Below, piece after piece: positions 1 to 8,050 of a stretch of DNA of 34,120 nucleotides. This DNA comes from Xenorhabdus lircayensis (GTDB lineage: Bacteria > Pseudomonadota > Gammaproteobacteria > Enterobacterales > Enterobacteriaceae), in NCBI RefSeq assembly GCF_016306625.1, contig NZ_JACOII010000052.1, forward strand, positions 1 to 34,120. Reading direction: 5' to 3'. Numbering within the stretch: position 1 is the first letter of the stretch; every line of letters starts with the position of its first letter. The notes beneath the pieces are model-generated. The model saw only the letters and a program-made list of their open reading frames with translations. It was not told the DNA's origin and ran no database searches. The position numbers and the translations under genes were made by a program.

Positions 1-2
1 TC

Positions 3-95
3 GGTTATTCAAAGTCGGCGGAAATGCACGATAAAGTGATAGGAACTTTTATTGAACGTGAACATTATTTTCAACACCATGATCTAACCATTTAA
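3..95 (+). CDS. IS1-family transposase, C-terminal end (5' part outside window)
   Basis: An open frame enters from the left edge and ends at TAA (93-95). Its last 30 residues include SAEMHDKVIGTFIERE, which resembles the C-terminus of IS1 InsB (SVELHEKVIGAFIEKH in the classical element). It would be the DDE transposase of a small IS1-type element. It ends just before the truncated gene at 104-472, so the element's right end probably lies at about 96-112. I could not fix the terminal repeat because the other end is outside the window. Confidence 0.65.
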   Translation, partial: GYSKSAEMHDKVIGTFIEREHYFQHHDLTI

Positions 96-103
96 TACAT
101 GAC

Positions 104-472
104 CTAAAAAATGACTTTACCACCATAACCCTTGGTAGCAGTTACTTTGGCTTGAGGGGCATCCTGTGGCATGACAATGGTAGAGGATATATTGAGTAAT
201 TTGGCGGCTAACGCAATTGCTTGTGAATGATTTCCAGACGAAAAAGTAATAACACCTGCTTTTTTCTGTTTGTCACTAAATTGACAAAGGGCATTCATGG
301 CACCACGGAATTTGAATGCCCCCATTTTTTGATAATTTTCGCACTTGAAATAGACTCGTGCGTCAAAAATTTCATTGACAGTTGTTGATGTAAAAACAGG
401 TGTCTTGTTGATGTATTTTTTGATGCGAGAATGGGCTTCAGAGATATCATTGTAATCGGGGATAAATTTCAT
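104..472 (-). pseudogene. Threonine dehydratase / serine racemase-like enzyme, truncated
   Basis: This is the N-terminal 122 residues of a fold-type II PLP enzyme of the threonine ammonia-lyase / serine racemase group, usually about 320 residues. The PLP lysine motif FKFRGA is at residues 53-58 (Lys54), and the phosphate/substrate loop SSGNHSQ is at 78-84. The frame stops right after GYGGKVIF, where relatives continue for some 200 residues. The stop falls at the edge of the IS1-like sequence, so insertion of that element probably cut the gene. The start is well supported, with AGGAGG about 9 bases upstream of the ATG. The fragment lacks the second half of the active site and is unlikely to be functional. 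Confidence 0.75.
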
Positions 473-593
473 TACTTGAGCCTCCTGCGCTCGATAACGC
501 GTGTTTATTTATGCTATTAAATAACTCAATAGAGCCAATATAATCACAATATTATGATTAGTATCGAGATGACTGTCATCAATGTGACATTTT

Positions 594-935
594 TTAAAAC
601 TTGATATATTCCTGTGGTATCCAGCCGATTTCTCCTGAGTTTTTATGCGCCCAATACCAACCATTCAAGGAGCGTTCCAGATATAGATATTCTCCCGCTT
701 TCACTGTCAATTCATGAGCCGTATAATTTTCGCTGCATATCGCTTTATCAGGATGAGTGAACCGTAAAATTTGTTGGGGAACCCAGCCACTGATATCTAA
801 GGCGTTGGTTGTCCAAATCCAGTAAGGATATTCAATATCACTATGACTGATCGAAACGATATCTCCAGCTTGTAATTTAATTGGATTTGGGTAAGCGCTA
901 ACATAATCATAGATGACAATACCTTTCTTCAGCAT
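594..935 (-). CDS. Small protein with two SH3-like domains
   Basis: A 113-residue protein without a signal peptide. Two SH3-like halves can be seen. Residues 1-55 hold VIYDY, then LQAGDIVSI and GWVPQQIL. Residues 60-113 hold ENYTAHELTVKAGEYLYL, then GWIPQEYI. The order (ALYDY-like strand, acidic 'aGD' turn, GW-P-Y end) is the SH3 pattern, which suggests peptide or cell-wall binding, but no partner is shown. I chose the ATG at 935 because CAGGAG precedes it. An earlier in-frame start would run into the neighbouring insertion sequence. The IS5-family element begins 59 bp upstream and separates this gene from the frameshifted gene at 1882-2231, with which it may once have formed an operon. Confidence 0.6.
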   Translation of the reverse strand: MLKKGIVIYDYVSAYPNPIKLQAGDIVSISHSDIEYPYWIWTTNALDISGWVPQQILRFTHPDKAICSENYTAHELTVKAGEYLYLERSLNGWYWAHKNSGEIGWIPQEYIKF

Positions 936-993
936 TTTTACTCCTGAATTATTCTTATGGTCGAAAAAATACACATTGATAATTATGTTTCTA

Positions 994-1882
994 GGGTGTG
1001 TTGACGTTTTGTGAGGAGTTATTGTACAGAGGGTGAGAGCATTATGATAGGGTATAATCGTTTTCGCCAAAAAATAACCAAGCCTCACCATCATGCCGCG
1101 AACTATGTTAACAGATACACAATAGAATAAGCTATCTGCATTAATGAAACTCTCTGGATTTATTTACCAAAAAGCGGAGCATCGCCTGACGCTTGAAGGC
1201 ATCCTTTATCGCATGAGAACCGGGACTCCGTGGCGTGACCTTCCTTCGGAATTCGGGAAATGGAATAGCGTCTTTCAGCGTTTTAATGTCGGGTCAAAGA
1301 AGGGGGTTTTACAGCTCATTTTCAAAGGGTTATCTGGAACCGCTGATACGGAGTGGTTATTTATTGATGGCAGTATTGCCCGCGCCCATCAGCATAGCGC
1401 GGGCGCGGCTTCGGGGGAGGATGAATCGATCGGTAAAAGCTGAGGAGGACGTTCAACCAAAATTCATTTGGCCGTGGACAGTAACGGTTTACCCGTCCAT
1501 TTTGAACTTTCTGGTGGACAAATACATGATATCGTTCATGCGGAAAGCCTTGTGGTACAGTCCCCCTCATCAGATTTTGTGATTGCTGACAAGGGATACG
1601 ATAGTCAAGGTTTCAGAAGTGCTATCGAGCAACAAGGAGCGATCCCGGTGATCCCCTATCGAAAAAATAGCCGAAAATCGGATAAGAATATCGATAAATG
1701 TTTATATCGTTATCGACATTTGGTGGAAAATGCTTTTGCCAGAATTAAACATTTACGAGCAATAGCAACAAGATACGATAAATTGGAACGCAATTATGCC
1801 AGTCAGATAGCACTGGCTTTTATAATCATATGGCTGCCAATGTGGGTGGTATGAATGATGAACGCAAAACATAAACACGCCC
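994..1882. mobile_element. IS5-family (IS427-like) insertion sequence, degenerate
   Basis: An 889-bp element with imperfect terminal inverted repeats. The left end begins GGGTGTGTTGACGTTTTG and the right end, read inward, begins GGGCGTGTTTATGTTTTG. TA flanks both ends (992-993 and 1883-1884) within the tetramer CTAG, consistent with target duplication in this group. One transposase gene fills the element but carries two in-frame stop codons, so the copy is probably unable to move by itself. It sits between two minus-strand genes. Confidence 0.8.
1093..1854 (+). pseudogene. IS5-family transposase with two in-frame stop codons
   Basis: A single reading frame of about 254 codons for a DDE transposase. 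The N-terminal block MPRTMLTDTQ is followed by TAG (1123-1125), where family members have Trp. The middle part EGILYRMRTGTPWRDLP...GKWNSV is typical of IS5 proteins. FIDGSIARAHQHSAGA contains the first catalytic Asp. TGA (1441-1443) follows GKS, where an Arg codon (CGA) is expected before GGRSTKIHLAVDSNGLP. The frame then runs on through VIADKGYDSQGFR (second Asp) and RYRHLVENAFARIK (catalytic Glu). Both stops are explained by single transitions, and no frameshift is needed. Confidence 0.8.
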
Positions 1883-2231
1883 TAGTTAATTGCTCCCCAT
1901 AAATTATCGATGGAAGGTAATTTTTCATCAATTTTTTTACATAATGACTTTATGTCAGGCACAGTGGAGTTAGGCAGAGGATACTGACGATAATCTGCTA
2001 AACTAAAATAGTGATCCCACTTATCTGAAGTAGCGTTGAGGATAAGTTTTGCGATATTGGAAACGGCTTTTTTTTCAAACGGCGAGATGATTCTTTTGAT
2101 AGCGCATTACTTTTCAATAAGGCCGATCCTGCAAGAAAAGATGCTTCAACGTGTCCTTGAAACCAACCAGCCGGATCCAATTCAATCATATTAGCCAAAG
2201 CCAAGATCCCGTATTCTACGAATATATCCAT
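1882..2231 (-). pseudogene. Unknown protein, frameshifted in an A8 run
   Basis: I do not recognise this gene. From the ATG at 2231 the frame gives an acidic, Trp-containing N-terminus (MDIFVEYGILALANMIELDP...). After residue ~53 it leaves a sensible frame at a run of eight A (plus-strand T8, 2068-2075). Restoring one A joins it to a second open stretch ending ...SLCKKIDEKLPSIDNLWGAIN and a TAG at 1882-1884, about 116 residues in total. The stop codon lies exactly at the right junction of the IS5-family element. CTAG occurs on both sides of the element, so the stop would also exist without it. The run could be a slippage site, but a simple loss of one base is the plainer reading. Confidence 0.5.
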
Positions 2232-2615
2232 TTATTTTCTCAGGTAACTAATTCACTAATAAAATTTTGTAAAAAACAAATTTTCATAAAGTATTTGTCA
2301 CTGATTCATAATAATGAAGTTTAGAACTGTGTGAAAGAGTTCTTGTCAAAAATTGAGAGAATGAGCAATATCTTATAAATAGAATTATTTGTTGTGAAAG
2401 TTATAGTTAGGTGGATTATATTAAAACTTCTTTCCTATATTATTATTTTTGTTGAGGATAAATATAGATTGTTATTTATAATCTACAGTCGTAGGGATGG
2501 AATATTTTATGTGTTATTAGCAACTATCATTTCATCACTCTATTAACAGTGAAGTAATAAAGAATAGAAAATATTTGCCAAACGTTTTTAATGATTTCCT
2601 CATAAGGAGAACAAC
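2232..2615. other. AT-rich intergenic region
   Basis: No convincing gene. It is strongly AT-rich and lies between the divergent genes at 2231 and 2616, so it should hold both promoters. I could not single out a clear -35/-10 pair. Confidence 0.4.
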
Positions 2616-3122
2616 ATGAAAGTTATGAATATGATATCTGGCACAATTTTAGTTTCTCTATATTTTTTGTTGGCTGCCCCTGCCTTGGCAGAGGAAAAAA
2701 ATGTTAATGCAGAAAAACAACCTGTTTTATCTGCTGAGTACAATATGGAATTGAAAAACTCTTCTTTATCTCAAGAGAAACTTACGATAATTAAAAAAAG
2801 TACTGAATGTATGTATGATAGTGGCGCCGATCAGATTAATATCGGGCCTAACGAGCACGCAAGCATCTACCTAAAAGATAATGATAATTTATTTAGTGGT
2901 TGCACATTGAGTACGAAGCGTGTTGAGTGGAAAATTTCTAGCGGCCCTATGAGTTGTGATTTGAGTTTTGAGCATGGATATGATGCAGGTTGGTATACAG
3001 AGATTAAAGGATGCCAAAATATAGTTAATAGCGCTATCTGTGCGAAATCTGATTGTAATCAAACGAGAGTTTATGGAGGGGAATCGGAGATTGATATAAG
3101 CGTAGAGCTTCTTGTTAAATAA
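2616..3122 (+). CDS. Small secreted cysteine-containing protein, unknown function
   Basis: A 168-residue protein with a clear Sec signal peptide: positive start, hydrophobic core ILVSLYFLLAAPALA, and likely cleavage after Ala25. The mature part has six cysteines (in ECMYD, SGCTL, MSCDL, KGCQN, AICAK and SDCNQ), which would allow three disulfides after export. It contains no membrane segment. AAGGAG stands 7 bases before the ATG. A frameshifted gene follows after 29 bp, then a strong terminator, so the two probably formed one transcription unit. I see no known domain. A secreted toxin, inhibitor or adhesin are all possible, and none is shown by the sequence. Confidence 0.65.
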   Translation: MKVMNMISGTILVSLYFLLAAPALAEEKNVNAEKQPVLSAEYNMELKNSSLSQEKLTIIKKSTECMYDSGADQINIGPNEHASIYLKDNDNLFSGCTLSTKRVEWKISSGPMSCDLSFEHGYDAGWYTEIKGCQNIVNSAICAKSDCNQTRVYGGESEIDISVELLVK

Positions 3123-3151
3123 ATGATCCATCATATAAAAGTGAGGGGTTT

Positions 3152-3546
3152 ATGTCTGAAATTAATGAGCCGGAAAATGATTTAGCAGATTATAGGCCAG
3201 TTATTGATGTTACCTTGGGAACGGGAAAACAGACCGCTGAGGATGGTCATGTAGTTGATACTCAATGGGGATATCTTAACGAAAGTAATACTTCCGTATC
3301 TCATTTTAGTAGTTTAAAGGTAATACAGAAGAAAGTAGATATTGCAGAAACTTTCATTATCTGAAGGTAAATATACTATTTGAAAAAGATCTTCATGTAA
3401 TGGACGATGGTGTAACCTATAATCTGGGTAATTGTTCATGGGGCACTCAAGGTGTTGGTGTTTATTTAAGTTTAAACTCGACCTTAAGACTGCGCTTCGG
3501 CGTGGTCTTTTTTGTATCTGTATTCTTAAATAAAGGTTGTTTTTAG
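3152..3546 (+). pseudogene. Unknown protein, frameshifted, second gene of the 2616 unit
   Basis: It starts with ATG preceded by GTGAGGGGTTT and reads MSEINEPENDLADYRPVIDV... for about 55 residues. Around 3316-3320 (tttaaaggt) the plausible frame moves by one base. The continuing frame then gives NILFEKDLHVMDDGVTYNLG and NCSWGTQGVGVYL. In the uncorrected frame the protein ends at 3364. No signal peptide is visible. The corrected frame reads through the terminator at 3486-3512, so the true C-terminus is uncertain. The family is not recognised. Confidence 0.45.
3486..3512 (+). terminator. Rho-independent terminator with UUCG loop
   Basis: Stem AAGACTGCGC, loop TTCG, then GCGTGGTCTT (two G-T pairs), followed by a T run. 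It ends the 2616-3546 unit. Confidence 0.8.
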
Positions 3547-3741
3547 GAAGTGGCATGGAGATATATAAAATATCACTCACGATAGAACTGGCACTCCAAG
3601 AGTGATAATAGGTAATTCTTCATATTTTCCCTCAGATTCAAATTAGACAATTGATATTAATTTGATAACATAGAATTTTGGGCGTCCGTGTCCAAATGCC
3701 GGAGGATTCGGTGTGGAATTCGAGGCAGAGAAAAGTAGGTG

Positions 3742-3766
3742 ATAAAGGGGCATGAAGAGCTGCCCC
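3742..3766 (-). terminator. Terminator of the tail-fibre gene
   Basis: On the minus strand, GGGGCA, an 8-nt loop, then TGCCCC followed by TTTAT. It lies 36 bp after the stop codon of the tail-fibre gene. Confidence 0.6.
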
Positions 3767-3801
3767 AAAATAGTTGAGCATTTAGCTAATGTAAATATAT
3801 T

Positions 3802-4719
3802 TTATGCAGTCCTATACCATCCCATTAACATAATATACGCGTTGGTAATAGCGATTGCTTCTCCGTTACCAGTGTTTGATGTTGTGCCTGATACAGTATG
3901 GGTATGGCTACCAATATAAATCTCATGTTGGTGAGCACCATTAGTACTGGTATTAAATTTGAAATTATCCCAGTCTGAGTGGCCGGAACCATAATTATTA
4001 TTCGTATCATCATAATAACCATAACGACTGTCGCTTCCTTCTCCCCAACCACTATCATGATAATGATCTCCCTCACTATCCGTTTTTTTTGTTCCATAAT
4101 CAAATGGATCTGTTGTGGCTGAGAATAAGTGATTATGGGCAGGTATTTGTGCAGTGGTCAACGTGACAGAGTCATTCCCTCCCGTTGATAAAATGTTTGA
4201 ACCATTTAAGGCTGCCAATCTGACAGTTTTATTTTCACCAATATATTTCCAATTTGTACCAGTGAATAGGTTGTTTGGGTTTTTATTTTGTGCAAACCAT
4301 AAAACAATGCCAACAGGATATAATATATCAATGGTTACAGCATTTTTTGCTCGCTCCACTGTTTCCATTAATCCAATATTTTTCACAAATGCTTCTTTAT
4401 CAGGGACATCTGCTCCGTTTTGATTTTTCTCTAACCGAGTATTGGCATTGTTATTTGCATTGATGGCATTTTGATTGGCGGCATTTGCCAAGTCATAGGA
4501 TGTTTTCACTGCTTTGGATGTTGCAGCATGAGTTTCAATGTCGCTATTTACTGAGTTACTCAGGGTAACAAAGCCTTTATCTTCCAAGGTTGCATCAGGA
4601 TGATTTCGGCTCTTGGCATGATCCTCAATCGATTCTTTTACATATTTCTGAGTTGGTACTATGACAAAATCACCTTCTTCTGAGGCGGGTGTATCAGGCT
4701 TGTTATATTGAGTATTCAT
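3802..4719 (-). CDS. Phage tail fibre protein
   Basis: A 305-residue phage fibre. Residues ~40-80 (ATLEDKGFVTLSNSVNSDIE, then TSKAVKTSYDLANAA) match the phage tail-fibre repeat found in P2/lambda-type side fibres. Residues ~85-115 are Asn/Ala-rich and probably coiled. After ~125 comes the tip domain found at the end of many fibres: YPVGIVLWFAQNKNPNNLF, then TTAQIPAHNH, a Gly/Asp/Tyr-rich variable stretch, and a final TNAYIMLMGWYRTA. Its role would be receptor binding by a phage or phage-tail-like particle. GAGGGAATAAAT gives the ribosome site. No other tail gene, chaperone or holin is nearby, so this is an orphan. It lies outside the satellite's att repeats and may belong to an older element. 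Confidence 0.85.
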   Translation of the reverse strand: MNTQYNKPDTPASEEGDFVIVPTQKYVKESIEDHAKSRNHPDATLEDKGFVTLSNSVNSDIETHAATSKAVKTSYDLANAANQNAINANNNANTRLEKNQNGADVPDKEAFVKNIGLMETVERAKNAVTIDILYPVGIVLWFAQNKNPNNLFTGTNWKYIGENKTVRLAALNGSNILSTGGNDSVTLTTAQIPAHNHLFSATTDPFDYGTKKTDSEGDHYHDSGWGEGSDSRYGYYDDTNNNYGSGHSDWDNFKFNTSTNGAHQHEIYIGSHTHTVSGTTSNTGNGEAIAITNAYIMLMGWYRTA

Positions 4720-5273
4720 ATTTATTCCCTCATTTAATCAACAATGTGTATTGCTAATTCAGCCAAGGAAACTAATTTGAAAATATCCTGGGCGATATGA
4801 AGGCGGTGGCTACTTCTCCGCCTGTGAACATCAATAAAATGGGTTCATCAATACTGGAGAGTGCATAAGTTCGGTTGGTTGTTGTTTATAGACTCAGAGA
4901 GTTGCATATTTGCGATGTCAGAATGACATGGAATGGCAGACAGGACATTAATAAAATCTATCCCTCTATGGCTAATAATGCTTTGTGTTAAAAGGGGGTA
5001 ATACTTCCCCTTAACTTCTTACTTTCATTCATCTCTGTCCTTGTTACAGAATTAGCTAAAATCAAGTGGTTACTGCAACTCATTGATAGATAGTATTTCC
5101 TGCATGGTGCAGATTTAAATATCACTGCATATGTAGATACGGGATTATCCCGCATACAAAAAGATGGTTCGCCGATCTCCACTTCTTTATTAAAAAGCAC
5201 TCACCTATCAAATACCATCAAAAAATTTGAATGAAAAATACACTGTTTATTTGTATGGAAAGAAGGCTGTTTT
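4720..5273. other. Intergenic region between fibre gene and satellite left end
   Basis: I see no supported gene. Short open frames lack ribosome sites and recognisable content. This is the flank immediately outside the left att repeat. Confidence 0.4.
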
Positions 5274-5288
5274 GCTGGCGGGATTTGA
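5274..5288 (+). repeat. Left attachment repeat
   Basis: GCTGGCGGGATTTGA, identical to 15 bases of the 3' end of ssrA at 18772-18786 in the same orientation. The rest of the ssrA end is absent here, so it is a short core site and not a duplicated gene end. Confidence 0.85.
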
Positions 5289-5343
5289 TCTGGTTATTTA
5301 AATTAATAATAAATAATGATTTTATTAATTATTTATTGGTCAG

Positions 5344-5366
5344 TTACTACCAAACTTACTACCAAA
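5344..5366 (+). repeat. Probable integrase arm-type sites, left end
   Basis: Two direct copies of TTACTACCAAA 12 bp apart. The same motif occurs near the other end of the element at 18621-18631 and, inverted, at 18590-18599. Position near both att repeats suggests arm binding sites for the integrase. Confidence 0.5.
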
Positions 5367-5558
5367 AATATTTGTGATTGCTTTTTGACCGGGGAGGGGG
5401 TTGGCTATGTATATTCATATTTATAAACAGTATTTTTATGTGTCCCGCTGTCCCTTATGTATTTATATAAATATAAAAATATTATATTTATTATATATTT
5501 ATATATATTTTAAAAAGTACTTGTTCAGTAAAAACTAGGGACAAGGGCGGGACAGTAC

Positions 5559-5730
5559 CTAATATATGCGTCCCAACGTTTCAATAAAGTCCTCCCCGGA
5601 AATGAGCAACACTTTCCGCCTACTGTAAATCGCCGTGGAGCTAACGCCAAATTTGTTGGTAGAGTTAAGCAGAAATTCTTGCTTAGATCTGGAAGCGAAA
5701 AATTTCTATAAGCGCGTCTCTCTTCTTCAT
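5559..5730 (-). pseudogene. Remnant of a small helix-turn-helix-like protein
   Basis: From the ATG at 5730 (MKKRDALIE) the coding sense shifts frame near 5700-5706. It then continues SRSKQEFLLNSTNKFG, VSSTAIYSRRKVLLIS and GEDFIETLGRIY to a TAG at 5559-5561. The KFGVSSTAIYSRRK part looks like the second and third helices of a DNA-binding HTH. In the uncorrected frame the peptide is only about 15 residues. A regulator or recombination-direction factor is a reasonable guess from its place next to the left att, but it is unproven and clearly decayed. Confidence 0.4.
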
Positions 5731-6036
5731 CCGCTCTGGATTTTTCGCCGGACTTAGCGTCTTGGTTTTAGACTCCAGTAGTTTGATGTAGTTTAGGAAT
5801 GGTTAATATTTTTCTGTAGTTTTGCGTAGTATATGTGAAAAAAATTGAATGATTAGGCCCCCCCGCACTCTTGCTAGCGCATAGCTTCATTGAATCGTTC
5901 GGTGGTGTGCTTTGCCCTCGGAGATGCTCCAATTTTTGAATTATTAGTATAAACATGTAGTTAATTGTAGCTCAGTATTGAGCCACGGGCAGTGTGCTGA
6001 TTCTCACGATTCGTTATAATTAAACTTAATCAGAGG

Positions 6037-6058
6037 GTAAGGCAGGATTTCGCCTTAT
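6037..6058. repeat. 22-bp palindrome (arm GTAAGGCA, centre GGATTT)
   Basis: 8-bp arm, 6-nt centre, 8-bp arm, with one G-T pair and one inner mismatch. It lies just past the stop of the 6062 gene and is a member of the family described in the findings. No T run follows. Confidence 0.55.
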
Positions 6059-6061
6059 ATA

Positions 6062-6553
6062 TCAGTTCACTGGCTTATCCCATCCAAGCTTTTTAAGTTC
6101 TGCTTTCAAGAAATCATAAGCAATTACGACGTCTCTTTCATTTGCATGCCGTTCGCAATAAATCGAATAGGCCCCTACCGGGGAAAAACGCTGTTTGTAG
6201 AAAAAGTATTTTGTCAGAGGATGCTTCTTTTCAGCGTAGATAGGTTTATCAGGGCAATTATATTGCTCGTCCATCCAAGATATAAATTGATCTACAGTCT
6301 GGTCATAGATTTTTTTGTCAATTTCTAACCAGTAATGATGTACTCTCTTTTTTCTATCACTACCTAATACAATTTTAATATCGGCATCGGGAAAAAATTG
6401 CTGTGCAACCATACCGAAGAATACAGAAGCTCCCTGACAAGAGTTAATCGGGAAGCTATAAAAGAAAGGAATGCCCATATCATTTATTTTTTGGTGTTCT
6501 TGTTCGAATATTGTTCGAATATCAGACGCTAATTTAACAAGTCCGTTTTGCAT
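6062..6553 (-). CDS. Unknown cargo protein with possible Cys-His-Asp arrangement
   Basis: A 163-residue cytoplasmic-looking protein with no signal peptide. I do not recognise the family. What stands out is NSCQGASVFFGMV (Cys39, followed by a hydrophobic helix-like stretch), then VHHYWLEID (His72/73), then KIYDQTVDQF (Asp84/88). A Cys at a helix start followed by His and Asp/Asn on strands is the order of the papain-like fold, as in transglutaminase-like and C58 proteins, so an enzyme acting on peptides or amides is possible. No structural match could be tested. The ribosome site is weak. The gene is transcribed toward the left end of the element and stands alone, flanked by palindromic repeats on both sides, as cargo genes often are. 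Confidence 0.55.
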   Translation of the reverse strand: MQNGLVKLASDIRTIFEQEHQKINDMGIPFFYSFPINSCQGASVFFGMVAQQFFPDADIKIVLGSDRKKRVHHYWLEIDKKIYDQTVDQFISWMDEQYNCPDKPIYAEKKHPLTKYFFYKQRFSPVGAYSIYCERHANERDVVIAYDFLKAELKKLGWDKPVN

Positions 6554-7186
6554 GGTTTGTAATCGATATTATTTAGTTTATAGAAGGGTGAGTGCTTAGT
6601 TTATCAGGCTCAGTTTTGAGGGGGAAATACTACGAGCACAGGGAAAAATTCCCAGCTACCGATATACCGGCAGTTAAAAATAAGAGGGCTTTTGATTCTA
6701 CCGAATCGGTATAATCAAACAGAATCAGATGGTTGGAATTTCAACCATCATTACTACTCAAAAGATGATGGAAAAAACCATCATCATAAAAACCAAGCAG
6801 CTAGCTATTTGATGACGCAAATTTGCGTCATCCCTTACCTGTCAATCAACCGAACTATATAACCACTTGATTTATAAGGTAGACAAAATCTGCGCTACGG
6901 ATATAATCGAATGAGACACTCCCCGTAACTCATTGATAAGACTTAATTCTAGCAAATCGTGAGAATTGAAAACCTTTTAAAATCATTATCATCCAAATTT
7001 TGACTATTAATTACTTCCCCTCAAATTGAGGAAAAGCCAGATGGTGAAAATCGTGACCATGCACCCAATCATTTGATTTATCTGGTAAAGAAAATTTGTG
7101 CTACGGTTTTTACCCCATTTCCTCTTATCCACCCGCGATGCTAATATGTACTATCTGGCTGGTACACTTCGAGCGGATAAAAAATC
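6554..7186. other. Cargo-zone intergenic region rich in palindromes
   Basis: There is no convincing gene. It contains a long dyad at 6692-6718 (TTGATTCTACCG against CGGTATAATCAA), three well-formed 22-bp palindromes (6728-6832) and two weak ones (6878-6899, centre AAATCT; 7084-7105, centre AAATTT). The weak pair sits in a longer imperfect direct repeat (TTGATTTAT...GCTACGG) at about 6867 and 7073. Confidence 0.5.
6728..6832. repeat. Three consecutive 22-bp palindromes
   Basis: 6728-6749 (arm GATGGTTG, centre GAATTT), 6764-6785 (arm GATGATGG, centre AAAAAA) and 6811-6832 (arm GATGACGC, centre AAATTT). All three are perfectly complementary. The outer four bases (GATG/CATC) are constant and the inner four differ in every copy, always with a matching change in the other arm. 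Confidence 0.8.
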
Positions 7187-7619
7187 ATGCACCGAGACAC
7201 GCAAAAGATACTATTGCATTGGGGCCCGGTGGGTAGCGCAAGGCAGAGTTAACATTGGCTGGAAGTCTGTTTCTGCGGGGTTTAGAGACGCGGTGACTTA
7301 TACCGGCAGCAATAAGCTATCGTGCAGTGACGAGGACGGCATGATCATTGATAGCTGCGTTGCTAAGCTGCGTAACGTAGGCATGGCTCAGGAATGCGAT
7401 TTTATCGAGCACCACTACGTTAGCGGGGTGTCGAAACGTGCAATTGGCCGCAAGTTTAAGATCAGTGAAAGCGAGGTCAGAAAGCGAATGCTGGTGGCCG
7501 AAAGTTTTATCTTGGGGTGTCTTGAGATCCTGGAGGAACCCTTAGAAATTGACCTCATTTACGGCTTCCATGGTAACTATGCAAAAAAGCACAGTTTAGT
7601 ATTAAACGCCCAGTTATAA
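7187..7619 (+). pseudogene. Phage antitermination protein Q-like, frameshifted
   Basis: This has the features of the lambdoid Q antiterminator family (Phage_antitermQ type). A Trp-rich N-terminus is followed by WKSVSAGFRDAV, a CSDEDGMIIDSCVAKL helix, EHHYVSGVSKRAIGRKFKIS (HTH-like) and AESFILGCLEIL. From ATG 7187 the start MHRDTQKILLHWG fits the family well, but the frame then breaks at 7220-7226 (tggggccc). One extra G would join it to ARWVAQGRVNIGW and the long frame ending at 7619. Without that base the intact part has no proper N-terminus. Q proteins load on RNA polymerase at late promoters. Here no late genes follow, so the gene is probably a phage leftover in the cargo zone. Confidence 0.7.
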
Positions 7620-7655
7620 AAAGCTTCTCATCTACCCGATAACCTGCGCGAACGG

Positions 7656-7719
7656 CTACCGCCATATTTGGCGGTAGGGTTAATTTGTCCAGTAAGGCTA
7701 AGGCGAGATTCTGCCTTAG
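7656..7719. repeat. Two 22-bp palindromes, 42 bp apart
   Basis: 7656-7677 (arm CTACCGCC, centre ATATTT, perfect) and 7698-7719 (arm CTAAGGCG, centre AGATTC, one G-T pair), separated by a 20-bp spacer. They follow the Q-like gene. Neither has the T run of an intrinsic terminator. Confidence 0.7.
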
Positions 7720-7754
7720 GGTAGGGAGAATACGCGGGTATTTTTGATTACGTT

Positions 7755-8030
7755 CTATGGGGCATAGCGATCGGTTGCTGGTTTTATTACCCGACCATCA
7801 TCTTCAACAAAATTCTGATAGACAGCGATAGAGCTATCAGAAAGTGCAAAATACGAAATCGTCTCCCCTTCTGATGCTATTGAAACAATATAACCTCGGG
7901 AATCTGAACGACTCCAAGATTCATTATCGCCCGGTTGAATATCAAACCAACCATCACCTGCTCCGGATTCAGTACTCCATCTGTTGACACTAACTGAAAT
8001 AATATAAATAGTGTTATTCGTTACTATCAT
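7755..8030 (-). CDS. Small unknown cargo protein behind a tandem repeat
   Basis: A 91-residue acidic protein, rich in Ser, Asp and Gly, with a predicted all-strand look (TIYIISVSVNRW, GWFDIQPGDNESW, SRSDSRGYIVSI). It has no cysteine, signal peptide or membrane segment, and I cannot place it in a family. The start is certain, with GGGGGG at 8035-8040 just before the ATG. The interesting feature is the promoter region. Starting 20 bp upstream of the ATG there are 11 copies of a 7-bp unit (8051-8132), so transcription could vary with copy number. It could be a small lectin-like or toxin-like protein, but this is open. Confidence 0.6.
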   Translation of the reverse strand: MIVTNNTIYIISVSVNRWSTESGAGDGWFDIQPGDNESWSRSDSRGYIVSIASEGETISYFALSDSSIAVYQNFVEDDGRVIKPATDRYAP

Positions 8031-8050
8031 GATACCCCCCTATATTTTAA

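Larger units (their letters stand above)
5289..6036. other. Left-end regulatory/AT-rich zone of the satellite
   Basis: Beyond the arm sites there is a very AT-rich stretch (5455-5515) flanked by inverted GTCCC/GGGAC motifs (5440-5456 and 5537-5555). Similar GGGAC motifs occur at the opposite end of the element (18360-18520). The region also holds the remnant gene at 5559-5730; the rest has no supported gene. Confidence 0.35.

Noticed and set aside
4988-5200. Minus-strand open frame of 70 codons
   Set aside because: It has no ribosome site, no recognisable motif and an atypical composition. Probably a chance frame.
5274-5288. tRNA fragment as attachment site
   Set aside because: The 15 bases match the ssrA 3' end in this same window, so the tmRNA gene is the simpler explanation.
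5768-5956. Minus-strand open frame of 62 codons (MFILIIQKLEHLRGQSTPPN)
   Set aside because: The stretch is somewhat gene-like but too short, with no ribosome site. I could not tell it from a decayed piece.
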